Of a stretch of DNA of 43,031 nucleotides, positions 26,301 through 33,264 are shown piece after piece. The stretch spans positions 1 to 43,031 of the forward strand of contig CAIYAN010000038.1 of the NCBI GenBank assembly GCA_903924185.1, given 5' to 3'. The position numbers were made by a program, and so were the translations under genes. Position 1 is the stretch's first letter, and each line of letters begins with the position of its first letter. Origin of the DNA: an uncultured Opitutia bacterium (GTDB taxonomy: Bacteria > Verrucomicrobiota > Verrucomicrobiia > Opitutales > UBA953). Below the pieces are notes generated by a model that saw only the letters and a program-made list of their open reading frames with translations, had not been told where the DNA came from and ran no database searches.

Positions 26301-26811
26301 CCAAGGTGCAATTCTCAGCCCCGGTGTGTCTGTCGGTACGCTGACTATTAGTTCCTTGATTTTACTCAATGGATCTTCGCTAAAATGGGAATTGGCTGAC
26401 GCGGCCGGTGCCATGGGGACGGGCTACGATAGCCTAGCCGTGACGGGTCAGCTCGACTTGATCAGTGCCAGCCCAGCCACCCGGATCGTGCTGAAGGCGG
26501 TCTCGGTCGGCAATACTGGCGCCCCACTCAACTTCCAACGTAACCTACCTAACAGTTTCGTCTTCGCCAACTTTGGGTCGCTGGCCTTGGGGTCGAATCA
26601 GAACGTCGCTGATCTGTTCAGTTTGGATTTCAGTGAGTTCCGCTACACCGACGGCACACTGGCCAATGCTGCGGATTGGCAGGTGACGGCTGACGCGTCA
26701 GCACTTACCTTGAGCAACATCCCTGAGCCTTCGACGTATGGCCTCGGCCTGGGTGCCCTCGCCCTCGCGCTGGTCGCTCTTCGCCGCCGTAAGCAAGCTA
26801 AGGCTATTTGA
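20317..26811 (+). CDS. Giant secreted autotransporter-strand repeat protein with DNRLRE-like N-terminus and PEP-CTERM tail
   Basis: This 2164-aa surface protein has a signal peptide (about 1-30, ending AYAQ). Two DNRLRE-type modules with TFQQGTAGYLGG- and SFKNGVNGYVG-like starts follow (about 31-225 and 228-444). Then come two W-G...W-D-A-G...NW...FDD cassettes starting near residues 446 and 767, and a very long series of autotransporter-associated beta-strand repeats (LTKIGNGTLTLSGANTFTG type) up to about 2000. The end is PEP-CTERM: IPEPS at about 2135, a hydrophobic helix and RRRK. There is no beta-barrel, so secretion and anchoring probably use exosortase, which is not in this window. It should form a beta-solenoid adhesin or matrix component. 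It is preceded by a 162-bp leader without a clear promoter, and its end overlaps the convergent gene by 8 bases. Confidence 0.92.
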   Translation: MTSGKKCPSSLGKTLRLLLAAAAMPVGAYAQTTITFQQGTAGYLGGVDRNLTATTAAANVALGEVAMNNGTTVAESQYFLKFSSLFGTGAAFIPTNATILSATLTLKVGATTGDTAAATSAGITVAPMLADFTNATSLVSFSGVSAVGTTLLTNGPLYVNGLTKLPTAITSPAVLNTSYSANVTQAVQAWSSGAYTNNGFVVQSQVADLLRVNGDAATTVANRPILSVTYVTNGTTTSFKNGVNGYVGFTGITTQHPSDGTLATTQITATSTKVTLDGATGNSLPGNVASPDWLGLLKVGNIFGSAKSQVPTRATISKAWVIVNTGTSSNDQSGGPYNMYRMITAWDTTSTYDSLSTVGGPYLGPISGTDYLAAGVTSSPSSLPQGANSLFDITADITAWKNGTANNGWLFRTRTSTDGWAFNGPGATDVNKRPELQVNYVVDQLRWKGDVSAVWDAGTAVGTGGTNNWMLETAGTATNFIPTDRVLFDDTAAGTGAVTISVAADLQPQRVTFNNATRDYLLTGPGALTGGGEFWKTGGGTTVITTNVLLTGGARIFAGTLQVGTGGTDGNLAGPIIVDAGAMLIVNRSDNITNTESITGAGNATKLGAGRFDAGAAFNLTGNLTINGGTLAVGAGARPSSVSVGAGATFAVTSGLTTTTMLLPTLTLATAGATLQFELATLSNPTVPLLSVTGTDGLVLSGGAHQLNIVSTGSLGLGTFTLVNYVGADIAAGFTLNTLPQRLIGNLVYNTAAKSIDLSITDQNQILWSGVVDGTWDAGTGVNLGGTMNWIEKANTAGSAATNFFAGDKVAFDDTAVVRVINLVGEIGPSGVSVNSQYDFTFGGTGTLAPTGALTKAGTGRLTLLASKTSAGFTSINNGVLQLGDATNTPTLSGTVTIAAGANLNVVNGTLAAVTTVATGGSLRVDGGTVTGALNLSGNADFFGGNLSGVATLAAGGLLKVKSTFAGSLTGNIIVPTDATLQFEQAAAIRFDKVVSGTGVLNFNGPGRTTFGGSSNGFTGTVNVNAGEFRIDDPGTGGDLGVTNIIVNNGGRFQFGDTSIGNPDLPGTTYITINTGGVIAFQEAEDFGGIHLNGGTVLLEQSGFNLTGTTAIMVWNSGTIKTLDGGTSPYNIAGTAGSPVLKLTSGVVEVSGLAALNLPSGMQVAEGTLRLVSAANLGSGAMPIALGSDATAVTPTVGTLEYTGLTATRSGAFIVNQGGGVISVTTSGATLTLSGTLSGAGDLKKLGAGNLSMGDSSSYTGLITVTEGGWTLGANVVGQSLSTIRLDGGSLLFAGSVSGASQFNLGELQLAPTATQRDIVLVDTAALPLPAILNLGGKNVDMVFDGTFSGAGTLVKVGTGLLKLTQANPLSGTTKLSNGTLTLAHRDALRSSTLDLAGGTLVFDAAVTSKVFALGGLTTSLITPANLALVNSVGDAVTLEIGRGDASSLFTGVVSGQGGLTKIGNGTLTLSGANTFTGELKVQAGTVALAGVSLLSGGVTIDGGVLQVSTALALENVVTLNVPNSGGIAWGAGVSADISAKLPTLLAGTTFTFDTSGNNVAFALPLAGAATVRKVGAGQLLVPAAPSFTGKWVLSGGELGMATDAAFGAVPTNIVADQVVLDGGAIQATSSFTLNAKRGLLVRTGSTGYLNPVAGATLRVESVISSESSVATLVIGGPNAFFTGSGTVVLAGANTFAGSWLIQDSTLQVASMGDGTNPSALGLVPMTPAGLKFSGGTLLYSGAGESTARGFTVAGSGARFSSEGNGALVITSSALVDFSNDFSPNRRLTLAGSNLGGNIFAAEMFESDSSQFVFSGLIKEGVGQWLLSGPAARFAPTAEFNLNAGQLTFTAGALGDNTYTGPVVVSGTSTLAWASGNNDDLSARLRITDGSTATFDIASGGLVRLGSSLTFGAAADGRMVKQGSGALVFAAANAFSGGLTVEQGIVRVTAASGLGSGAVTVNGGTLSVEANLSNAVQVTGGTLTGGGALGVVTMGQGAILSPGVSVGTLTISSLILLNGSSLKWELADAAGAMGTGYDSLAVTGQLDLISASPATRIVLKAVSVGNTGAPLNFQRNLPNSFVFANFGSLALGSNQNVADLFSLDFSEFRYTDGTLANAADWQVTADASALTLSNIPEPSTYGLGLGALALALVALRRRKQAKAI

Positions 26812-29416
26812 AGGTCAGGAGCTTAGATGATTTCCAGATTTCGCCCTTAGGACCGACGAGCATGACGGCGAGGCCTTCGCGTTCGGCGAGGGCTTGCGCG
26901 TCTTTCCAGCCTGAGGCCATGAGCGCAGTCGACCAGCCGTCCGCTTGGAAGCAGCTGGGGTGGTAGACGCAACAGAGCTCGATGGTCGGTTCGACGGGTT
27001 GTCCAGTCTTTGGCGAGAGGATGTGGGAGATGGATTTACCCGCAGCAGCGCGCTTGGCGCGGTAAAGACCGGAGGGGCTCAGGGCCATGTCTTTGAGCAC
27101 GGGTTTGGCGATCATTGCCCGCGTATTAAAGGGGTCTTCAATGCCGACCTGCCAACTGCCAGCGGCCAAGAGTTCACCCCCGACTTCGATGAGAAATTCC
27201 TTTTGCCCAGCTTGGCGTAATACTTGGGCCACGCGATCAGCGGCGTAGCCTTGCAGCACCGAACCCAGGTCTAACTGCACGCGCGGGTGGCTCTTGCGCA
27301 GGCTCCCGTTGGTCACGTCCAAGGTGAGCTTATCCGAGCCGACAAAGGTCAAGGTCACGCGGAGTTTCTCGGCGGTAGGAACGGGTAGGTTACTTCCGGC
27401 TGGTCCGTAACCCCACAGGCTGGTTAGGGGGGCGATGGTGACGTCGTAGTTTCGCTCGGAGGCCGTCCAGAGTTTCTGGGTGAAGGCGAGTATCTCCGTC
27501 AGCTCGGCGTCGATGGCCATCGGCTGCGTCGACTCGAGTTCGTTGAAGCGGATGGCCTGCGAGCCTTTGCGCCAGTGCGAGAGCGAGAACTCCACGCGAT
27601 TAATCTCCGCTTCGATATCTTTGTGTAGGGTCGTTCGGTCGGCGATGGGGCCACGCACCTTGACCGTCCACGTCGTCCCGAAAGCTCCACCGTGCATTTC
27701 GGCGACCGGGGCCGTCGACTCACTCTGCGCCGTGATGAGGTTAAGGTTCTCCCGGGGCCGTCCGAGCGTGAGCAGGGCACCGACGAGTAGGAGCAGCACG
27801 GCGAAGGTGTCGCGTTTCGCCCAAGTCTCGTGCTGGCTTTGCGTGCGGGTGAAGTTCAGCAGTGCGCCCGTCGGGCAACCGTACTTGCAAAAGCCTTGGG
27901 GGATGAAGACAGCGACGACGAGTCCGAGGCCGGCGAGGATGAGCGAGCTCAGCGCGACGCCACTGAGCACCCAGGCATCAAAGGGCTCTATCTGCCCGAG
28001 ACTCCAACGCGGCCAGACCAAGGCCGCGAGGAAAGCGCCCCCGAGTAGGATGAACGGGATGACGCGTAGCCACTGGTGAGTCCTCGCCGAGAGGCGGATA
28101 TGTAGTTTCGGGAATCGCCCGAGGAGTTCTTGGGCGGCGCCATGCGGGCAGATTTGGTGGCAATAGGCTTGGCGGCGAGTCGACCAAGGGACGAGCAGGG
28201 CAATCGCGCCTAGGGCCACCAGACCCGTGGTCGGCCCTCCCGGCAGGCCGTAGCGGGCCCAGCCGACGAAGAGGGAGAGCGAGACCATCTGGCCGAGCCA
28301 AAGCCCCAGGCCGGCCACCAGGAGTAGCTGCCAGGCTGTCCGTACCCACGGCTTCCCGTGCAGGCTGGTAAAGGTCATCAACAGGGCACCGACTAAGAAG
28401 CACCAGATGGCTGCTTGTTGGATCAGGCCCCAGGTGCCCCTACGCTTAGCGAGCTCGCCCTTGGCGTCATCCGTGAAGCGCTGCTTGATACCTTCGGCAA
28501 TGGCATAACTCGTCAAGGTCGCCCCTGCCACGCCTTCTAGTTGCGCACTGGTAAAGTCTATCTTCGGCCATTCCTTGGTAGTCCACTTAGTGAGCGACTG
28601 CAGGTACTCACGGTCGTCATAGATCCGCTGAACGTAGTGGGTCGTGTCGTAGGTCTCGCGCAGGACAATCTTGCGAAGCGTCAACTGGTCGACGTCGACG
28701 GCGATGAGCGTCTCCGAGGGACCAGCGTAACCATTAATTTCGTCGGACGACGGCGAAGAGCGCACGGCGTAGCCGAGGGCTTTGCCTTGAGCGTCGCGCA
28801 CCAGGTTCCAGCCGAGGCGTGGGACGTTGCGCTCGAAACCCACGGCGGCAGGGAAGCCCAACTTCTTAACTTCGTCGAGCGAGAGCGGGGTCGGGAAGCG
28901 CAACGAGGCGTAGGTACCGGCGGTGCGTTGCTGGATGGATTGGACGACGGACAGGGCAGTGAGCGTGGAGCCGGCATAGCCTTCGAGCTTTGGGGACGGC
29001 TCTGAGGTCGGGCGCCAATCACGGAAAGACTTCGCGAACTTCGGGTTGTCGCGGAGCTGGTCGACGTGCCCCGGCGTATCCTCCGACGACAGGATGCGCG
29101 TGCCGACGACGCGGTCATGGTTATCGAGCGCGACGAGAATATTACTGGGTCCTTGGTAACCGACGACCTTCTCGGCCTCCGGTTGCGTCGTGAGCAGGAG
29201 GCCGATCTTGTTCTGATACTTATCACGGACAATGAGGGTGGACTGTGGGCCCGGCTTGAGGGCCACCGCTTCGGGGAAGAACGCCTGCGCATCCGCCAGC
29301 GTGAGGTGTGCGAGGGCGGAGTCTGGAGACGGCGTGGTCAGCTGCAGCAGCCACACGGCGATGCCCAGCGCCGCGAGGCGCCAGAGCCGCACCGCCCAGC
29401 CTTGCAGTCGCCCCAT
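26804..29416 (-). CDS. FMN-binding / NosR-like membrane / ApbE fusion flavoprotein
   Basis: The protein is 870 aa and combines three modules. Residues about 55-315 hold two FMN-binding domains with flavinylation-type motifs AGSTLT (Thr153) and AGATLT (Thr302). Residues about 333-550 form a NosR/NapH-like membrane part with six or so helices and two cytoplasm-facing CxxxCP motifs (C419-C423 and C510-C514). Residues about 570-870 are ApbE, the FAD:protein FMN transferase, with LDLGSVLQGYAAD, SHILSPKTG and DGWSTAL. The transferase would attach FMN to the Thr residues of its own chain. Such proteins carry electrons across or outside the membrane. The usual Lys of the ApbE DLGG-KG motif is Gln722. 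The gene starts 3 bases after the FAD oxidoreductase stop, so the pair are an operon and likely redox partners. Confidence 0.9.
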   Translation of the reverse strand: MGRLQGWAVRLWRLAALGIAVWLLQLTTPSPDSALAHLTLADAQAFFPEAVALKPGPQSTLIVRDKYQNKIGLLLTTQPEAEKVVGYQGPSNILVALDNHDRVVGTRILSSEDTPGHVDQLRDNPKFAKSFRDWRPTSEPSPKLEGYAGSTLTALSVVQSIQQRTAGTYASLRFPTPLSLDEVKKLGFPAAVGFERNVPRLGWNLVRDAQGKALGYAVRSSPSSDEINGYAGPSETLIAVDVDQLTLRKIVLRETYDTTHYVQRIYDDREYLQSLTKWTTKEWPKIDFTSAQLEGVAGATLTSYAIAEGIKQRFTDDAKGELAKRRGTWGLIQQAAIWCFLVGALLMTFTSLHGKPWVRTAWQLLLVAGLGLWLGQMVSLSLFVGWARYGLPGGPTTGLVALGAIALLVPWSTRRQAYCHQICPHGAAQELLGRFPKLHIRLSARTHQWLRVIPFILLGGAFLAALVWPRWSLGQIEPFDAWVLSGVALSSLILAGLGLVVAVFIPQGFCKYGCPTGALLNFTRTQSQHETWAKRDTFAVLLLLVGALLTLGRPRENLNLITAQSESTAPVAEMHGGAFGTTWTVKVRGPIADRTTLHKDIEAEINRVEFSLSHWRKGSQAIRFNELESTQPMAIDAELTEILAFTQKLWTASERNYDVTIAPLTSLWGYGPAGSNLPVPTAEKLRVTLTFVGSDKLTLDVTNGSLRKSHPRVQLDLGSVLQGYAADRVAQVLRQAGQKEFLIEVGGELLAAGSWQVGIEDPFNTRAMIAKPVLKDMALSPSGLYRAKRAAAGKSISHILSPKTGQPVEPTIELCCVYHPSCFQADGWSTALMASGWKDAQALAEREGLAVMLVGPKGEIWKSSKLLTFK

Positions 29417-29419
29417 GCC

Positions 29420-31783
29420 TTATTTGGCGGGCACTAGCTGCACCGCGTCGGCGTGGATGTTACCGTTAGCGTTCTTTCCGCCGATCGTGAGCGTGTGGGC
29501 GCCCGACGCGAATTCGTAGGTGCCGAGGAGTTGGAAGCCGCCTTCGGGGTTGGACTTCTGGTTCGCCGTGAGCGTCACGACCTGCTTACCCGTCGGGTTC
29601 AGGGTAATGGTCGTATTGCTCGCGCGATTTTCGTGCCCGGCCCAGTAAAGACGAACTTCATAGCGGCCCGCCTGCGGAATCTTGAAGGTATAAGCGGCCT
29701 CGTTATCGCCCTTGGGAGCGTAGTGGTAGCCGGCACCGAGGTGCGGGATGCCGTGGCCAGCGCTCCATTTCCCCGTGAGCTTAGCTTGCGAGTCGTCGAC
29801 GACGATGCCCGGGAGCTTGGCGAGTTCCGCCATTTCATCGACGGAGAGTTTGTTCGGTGCGCCCGCGGCCTTGCCGAGGTCGGCGTTCATGCGACCAACG
29901 GGGAGCTGCTTGAAGTCGGCGATGGAGGTGTCGAGCGAGAGTTCACCGTCTAGCGACGTGCGGCGCATGCGGCCCGGCTGTTCCATGAGCTTGATCAGCG
30001 CCGGGAGGTGCTCCTGGTAAACGCCGCGCGGATTGGTCTTCTCGCGGACCGCGAGGTAGGCGGCCTTACCGACGACTTCGCCCATCATGCCAATGGTGCG
30101 CATGACGCGAACGGTGCCAAGGGCCTCGTGCGTGACGGAGATGTGGCGGCCCGCCATGAAGAGGTTATCGATGTTCTTCGAGTAGAAGAGGCGGTAAGGG
30201 AGTGGATAGCCGTTGCGACGGTCAACGGCAGTGACGTGCTTACCGCTCGCATCGACGTAGCCGAAGGCGGCACGGGAGATGAACGGGTTGTCCGGGAACT
30301 TCTTAGCATACTGCTCACGGGCGTAGTGGAGGTCGATGTCCCAGGTGGTCGGTACGCAACCATCGACGAAGTCCTTGCGGGCCACGATGTCTTCCTTGTT
30401 TAGGATGATGTCGCCAGTCAGGAGGCGGGATTCACGCGGGCCGCCGACGTGCGAGGCCCACTTGAGGTCAGCCAAGGCGTACTTGTCTTTTTGCTCGCCG
30501 TTTTTGAGCGCGGAGAAGGCGCCATATAACGCGCGGAGGTTCCAGTCACGGATGGTTTCGAGGTCCTTGATGGGGTCCTTGTCGAAGCCGGATTCCCAGA
30601 ACCACTCGGCTTTCATGAAGGGCTTGTCGTCGAGCTTCGAACTAGATTTCTGCAGCAGCGGGAAGTCACCGAGGGCTAAGGGCAGGGCCCACGGCGTGGC
30701 GGGCCAAGCGATGGGCGTAGCGGCGTCCTGGTAGAACCACATGTTCGACATCCCCATACGCTTGTTGGGTTCGGTGCGGTATTCGGCGCCCGCATAGGCA
30801 CCGACCCAGCCGTGGCCGGTGGTGTCGGCGACAAACTTCGCACGGAAGAGACGCTCGCGGCCGGTCTTAACGTCGATGGCCTTGACGGCGGCGATGCGGT
30901 TGCCGTCCATAACGACGCCGGTAGCGAAGTGACCGAGGAAGAGGCTGATATTCTTTTCAGCGCGGACGACCTTCTCCTTCAGCTCGTCCCCGAAGCTATC
31001 GACGCGACCAGGGCTGTCGGGCGAGCGGTCCGCGATTTCTTCGATGATCTCGCCGAGGTGCGGGTATTTGCCACGCGTGGTGCCGCCCATCGCCCAGACG
31101 CCGATTTCGGAACTGCCGTTACCGCCGAGGACAAAGCGGTCTTGGATGAAGGCGACCTTGAGCGACTGACGGGCGCCCGAGAGCGCGGCGCCGAGGCCAC
31201 CGTAGCCACCGCCGACGACGACGAGGTCATACTCACCCACGTCTTCGGGGCCGTTCGGATTGTTGAAGGAGTTACGGTAGGCGGCGAGGCCCTGGGCGGT
31301 GTCGGGCGGGACGCCCTTGTCCTTGGTCAGGACGATGGCATCGCAACGGCCATCGAACCCGGTGAGGTCATGGAGCGCGATTTTGGCTTCGCCTGCGGCG
31401 AGCGTGACCTTACCGCCTTCCTGCCAATGCCACTCCGCGCCTTTGGCACCGAACTCGGTGGCCAGGGGTTGGCCGTTGACGATGAGTTGGAAGCGGCCGG
31501 GGGAGCCAGGGGCGTTCCAGTGGCCAACCCAATCCTTGGTGCGGACCCAGACGTAGTATTCGCCCGTGCTCGGAATCTTTGCGGTGCCTTGGGCGTCAGC
31601 GACGGGCTTACCGAGGCCGTGAGCCAGCAGGTAGGGCGAGCCGACGATGTTAGTGAAGGCGGTGTCCAGCTTCCAGCCGCCATGGGAGGTGAGCGACTCG
31701 GCTTCAATGAAGACGGTCTGGGCGGAGGCAGCGGCGGAGGCGACGCAGGCGAGTCCGAGGAGGCGGAGGGCGCGGGGGAGCAT
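29420..31783 (-). CDS. Exported FAD-dependent oxidoreductase with golvesin-like domains
   Basis: This protein is about 787 aa from the ATG that begins a good signal peptide (LLGLACVASAAASAQ). An upstream in-frame ATG 48 bases earlier would overlap the proposed -10 box and is disfavoured. A carbohydrate-binding/golvesin-like beta domain (about 25-155) is followed by an FAD-binding core with VVVGGGYGGLG (PF12831 type) and GGNGSSEIG. A C-terminal golvesin/xanthan-lyase-like domain (about 690-787) starts with GKWSAGHGIPH. Homologues are common in Verrucomicrobia and Planctomycetes, and their substrates are not established; a glycan or sugar derivative is plausible. It is first in an operon with the flavinylated electron-transfer fusion, which could re-oxidise its flavin. 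Confidence 0.88.
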   Translation of the reverse strand: MLPRALRLLGLACVASAAASAQTVFIEAESLTSHGGWKLDTAFTNIVGSPYLLAHGLGKPVADAQGTAKIPSTGEYYVWVRTKDWVGHWNAPGSPGRFQLIVNGQPLATEFGAKGAEWHWQEGGKVTLAAGEAKIALHDLTGFDGRCDAIVLTKDKGVPPDTAQGLAAYRNSFNNPNGPEDVGEYDLVVVGGGYGGLGAALSGARQSLKVAFIQDRFVLGGNGSSEIGVWAMGGTTRGKYPHLGEIIEEIADRSPDSPGRVDSFGDELKEKVVRAEKNISLFLGHFATGVVMDGNRIAAVKAIDVKTGRERLFRAKFVADTTGHGWVGAYAGAEYRTEPNKRMGMSNMWFYQDAATPIAWPATPWALPLALGDFPLLQKSSSKLDDKPFMKAEWFWESGFDKDPIKDLETIRDWNLRALYGAFSALKNGEQKDKYALADLKWASHVGGPRESRLLTGDIILNKEDIVARKDFVDGCVPTTWDIDLHYAREQYAKKFPDNPFISRAAFGYVDASGKHVTAVDRRNGYPLPYRLFYSKNIDNLFMAGRHISVTHEALGTVRVMRTIGMMGEVVGKAAYLAVREKTNPRGVYQEHLPALIKLMEQPGRMRRTSLDGELSLDTSIADFKQLPVGRMNADLGKAAGAPNKLSVDEMAELAKLPGIVVDDSQAKLTGKWSAGHGIPHLGAGYHYAPKGDNEAAYTFKIPQAGRYEVRLYWAGHENRASNTTITLNPTGKQVVTLTANQKSNPEGGFQLLGTYEFASGAHTLTIGGKNANGNIHADAVQLVPAK

Positions 31784-31822
31784 GTTGGTAGGAAAAGGAG
31801 AAGGCGGGCGGCTTCCAATAGT

Positions 31823-31850
31823 ATTATCCATAGGACGGCTGCCATTTTAA
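31823..31850 (-). promoter_or_regulatory. Candidate sigma-70 promoter of the FAD oxidoreductase operon
   Basis: Read on the minus strand, TTAAAA (31850-31845) and GATAAT (31828-31823) are separated by 16 bases. The -10 matches the consensus at five of six positions and the -35 at four of six. The -10 lies about 40 bases before the chosen start. Confidence 0.45.
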
Positions 31851-31858
31851 GGCATTTA

Positions 31859-31873
31859 GAGGATGCCATCCTC
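31859..31873. promoter_or_regulatory. 15-base palindrome, candidate operator between divergent genes
   Basis: GAGGATG and CATCCTC are perfect complements around one central C. The site lies just upstream of the -35 of the FAD oxidoreductase operon and 24 bases before the LamG-like gene, so a bound regulator could affect both. Confidence 0.35.
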
Positions 31874-31896
31874 GGGATTAGGGATACTTTACCCGC

Positions 31897-32700
31897 ATGC
31901 TTCGCCCCGTCTTGCTCCTCGCCTCCGCTGTTTTGGCCGTCGCCGCCGACCTGCCCCGTGAGAAATTACTCGTGGACCTCGATGCCCGGGTGGGCCTCAC
32001 GGTGGATGCGCAAGGCCGTGTGACCAAATGGGTCAACCAAGCCGGCCCCGCCGAGGTGCGTGATTTTGTGGGGCAGGACCAAGGTCGCAAGGTTCCTGGC
32101 TCTGGTCTGCCGACTGCCCCGAAGGATGCCACGGAGGGTGTGGGCTTTGCAGCTCAGGAACTCGTCTGCCACGAGGAGAAAGCGCTTGATGGCGTGGTGA
32201 GCGGCGATGGCTGCACGTGGATCGCGGTGCTGCGTCCCGCCGTCCAAGCGAAGGGTGGCCTCAAGGACGTGAATTCCTTTTTTGGTAATCTCCGTAACGG
32301 TAGTAAATATGAAGGCCTGTGGGGCTGTCTCGATGACGACAACACGGTCTGGTGGGGCGCCCGCAATGGGCTGACCTTCGGCCGGTTCGACGTGAACAAT
32401 CCCAAGGTCGCTGGCCCCAAACTCACCGCCGGTAAATGGGTGGTCGTGGCGGGCCGTCTGGGCGCCGGCACGGGAGAGGTCAGCGCTGAACTTTTTGTCG
32501 ATCAGCCGAAGGCCGTGGCGACAGCTAAGTTCCCCGTGAACCCTAAGGCCGACGCTTCGAAACTTTGCATTGGGCAGGAACGCGACGCGATTAATCACCC
32601 GGGCTTCGAGTCCTTTGATGGGTCCATCCGCCGCTTCCTGCTGTGGAATCGGCCGCTCACGGACGAGGAACTCCAGCAGGCCCTAACGGCCGTTAAGTAG
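31897..32700 (+). CDS. Exported LamG/concanavalin-A-like lectin domain protein
   Basis: This 267-aa protein has a short signal peptide (about 1-17, AVLAVAA). The rest looks like a single LamG/ConA-like jelly roll, with the typical late motif FDGSIRRFLLWNRPLTDEEL near the C-terminus and LTAGKWVVVAGRL before it. Two features, LVDLDARVGL and VTKWVNQAG near the start, match the opening strands seen in many Verrucomicrobia LamG proteins. It probably binds a glycan or forms part of a surface complex; no catalytic residues are evident. It is divergent from the FAD oxidoreductase operon and overlaps the convergent helical-protein gene by 8 bases at their ends. Confidence 0.8.
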   Translation: MLRPVLLLASAVLAVAADLPREKLLVDLDARVGLTVDAQGRVTKWVNQAGPAEVRDFVGQDQGRKVPGSGLPTAPKDATEGVGFAAQELVCHEEKALDGVVSGDGCTWIAVLRPAVQAKGGLKDVNSFFGNLRNGSKYEGLWGCLDDDNTVWWGARNGLTFGRFDVNNPKVAGPKLTAGKWVVVAGRLGAGTGEVSAELFVDQPKAVATAKFPVNPKADASKLCIGQERDAINHPGFESFDGSIRRFLLWNRPLTDEELQQALTAVK

Positions 32701-33214
32701 TCTTCTTCTTCGCAGCATCTTCCGCGGCGGGCGCCTTTTCGGCGGCCTTCTTCTTCTTGGAGTTGTCCATCACCTTGGTGCGCTGGGTGTCCATGGCGTC
32801 CATCACTTTCTCGAGCGACATCATCTTGATGCTGGGGTCGTTCGTGCTAATCGCAGTCATGAGGGTGCTGCGGACCTCGTCCACGGCGCGGCGGGCGTCG
32901 GCAACGATATCCTTCTTCTCGGCACCGGTCGCAAATTCCAGACGGCTACGGGTTTCCACCATGCGTTCGCGAGCGGCCTTCACGGATTCATCCTGGTAGG
33001 CTTTCAGCGCGGCGACCTTAATCTTCGCGAGCTCCTCCTTGGAGACTCCGTCGACTTCATCGGGTACGACAGCCTGACGTTGGGCACCGCCCGCGGCGGC
33101 GGCGCGCTTCGCGGCTTTCGTCGCCGGCTCCGTTGGAGTCGTGGCGGTGGGCTTGGCAGCGTCGGCGGCGAAAGCGAGGCTGGCGGCGAAGAGGAGGAAG
33201 AGGAGGGGTTTCAT
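32693..33214 (-). CDS. Exported helical protein A, single copy of the GVSxED module
   Basis: This 173-aa protein has a signal peptide (about 1-17, ending AFAA), a Thr/Pro/Ala/Lys linker, then a helical module (about 54-143), and a very basic KKKK and Ala/Lys-rich tail. The module opens VDGVSKEELAK, contains FATGAEKKD near its centre and ends TNDPSIKMM...EKVMDAMD. The same pattern occurs in the next gene twice and in the gene after that, so these are local paralogues. I do not recognise a known family. No catalytic signature, no cysteine and no transmembrane helix apart from the signal are present. An exported, mostly alpha-helical binding or chaperone-like protein is the most that can be inferred. 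It is probably co-transcribed with the double-module gene upstream, since no terminator lies in the 50-bp gap. Confidence 0.8.
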   Translation of the reverse strand: MKPLLFLLFAASLAFAADAAKPTATTPTEPATKAAKRAAAAGGAQRQAVVPDEVDGVSKEELAKIKVAALKAYQDESVKAARERMVETRSRLEFATGAEKKDIVADARRAVDEVRSTLMTAISTNDPSIKMMSLEKVMDAMDTQRTKVMDNSKKKKAAEKAPAAEDAAKKKTT

Positions 33215-33221
33215 TGAAGAT

Positions 33222-33262
33222 AGGGGTTAGGGGATAGGGGGTAGGGGATGGGGGATCGGGAG
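33222..33262 (+). repeat. G-run tract with quadruplex potential between two paralogous genes
   Basis: The plus strand holds six runs of 3-5 G separated by 2-3 bases: GGGG TTA GGGG ATA GGGGG TA GGGG AT GGGGG ATC GGG. The near-repeat unit is TAGGGG or ATGGGG. For the minus-strand genes the RNA would be C-rich, while the template DNA could form a G-quadruplex. It fills most of the 50-bp gap between the double- and single-module genes. Confidence 0.75.
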
Positions 33263-33264
33263 TC

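Noticed and set aside
20317..26811. Internal repeats of the giant gene as a possible CRISPR or DNA-level repeat array
   Set aside because: The repeats are at protein level, diverged at DNA level, with no regular spacers.
30812..32023. Plus-strand frame of 403 codons opposite the FAD oxidoreductase
   Set aside because: It covers a gene with clear FAD motifs and crosses the promoter region. The product is Asp/Gly/Ala-rich without motifs.
33222..33262. Telomere-like repeat (TTAGGGG) as a replicon end
   Set aside because: Only one TTAGGGG unit is exact, and the tract lies between genes in a continuous sequence. Quadruplex potential explains it better.
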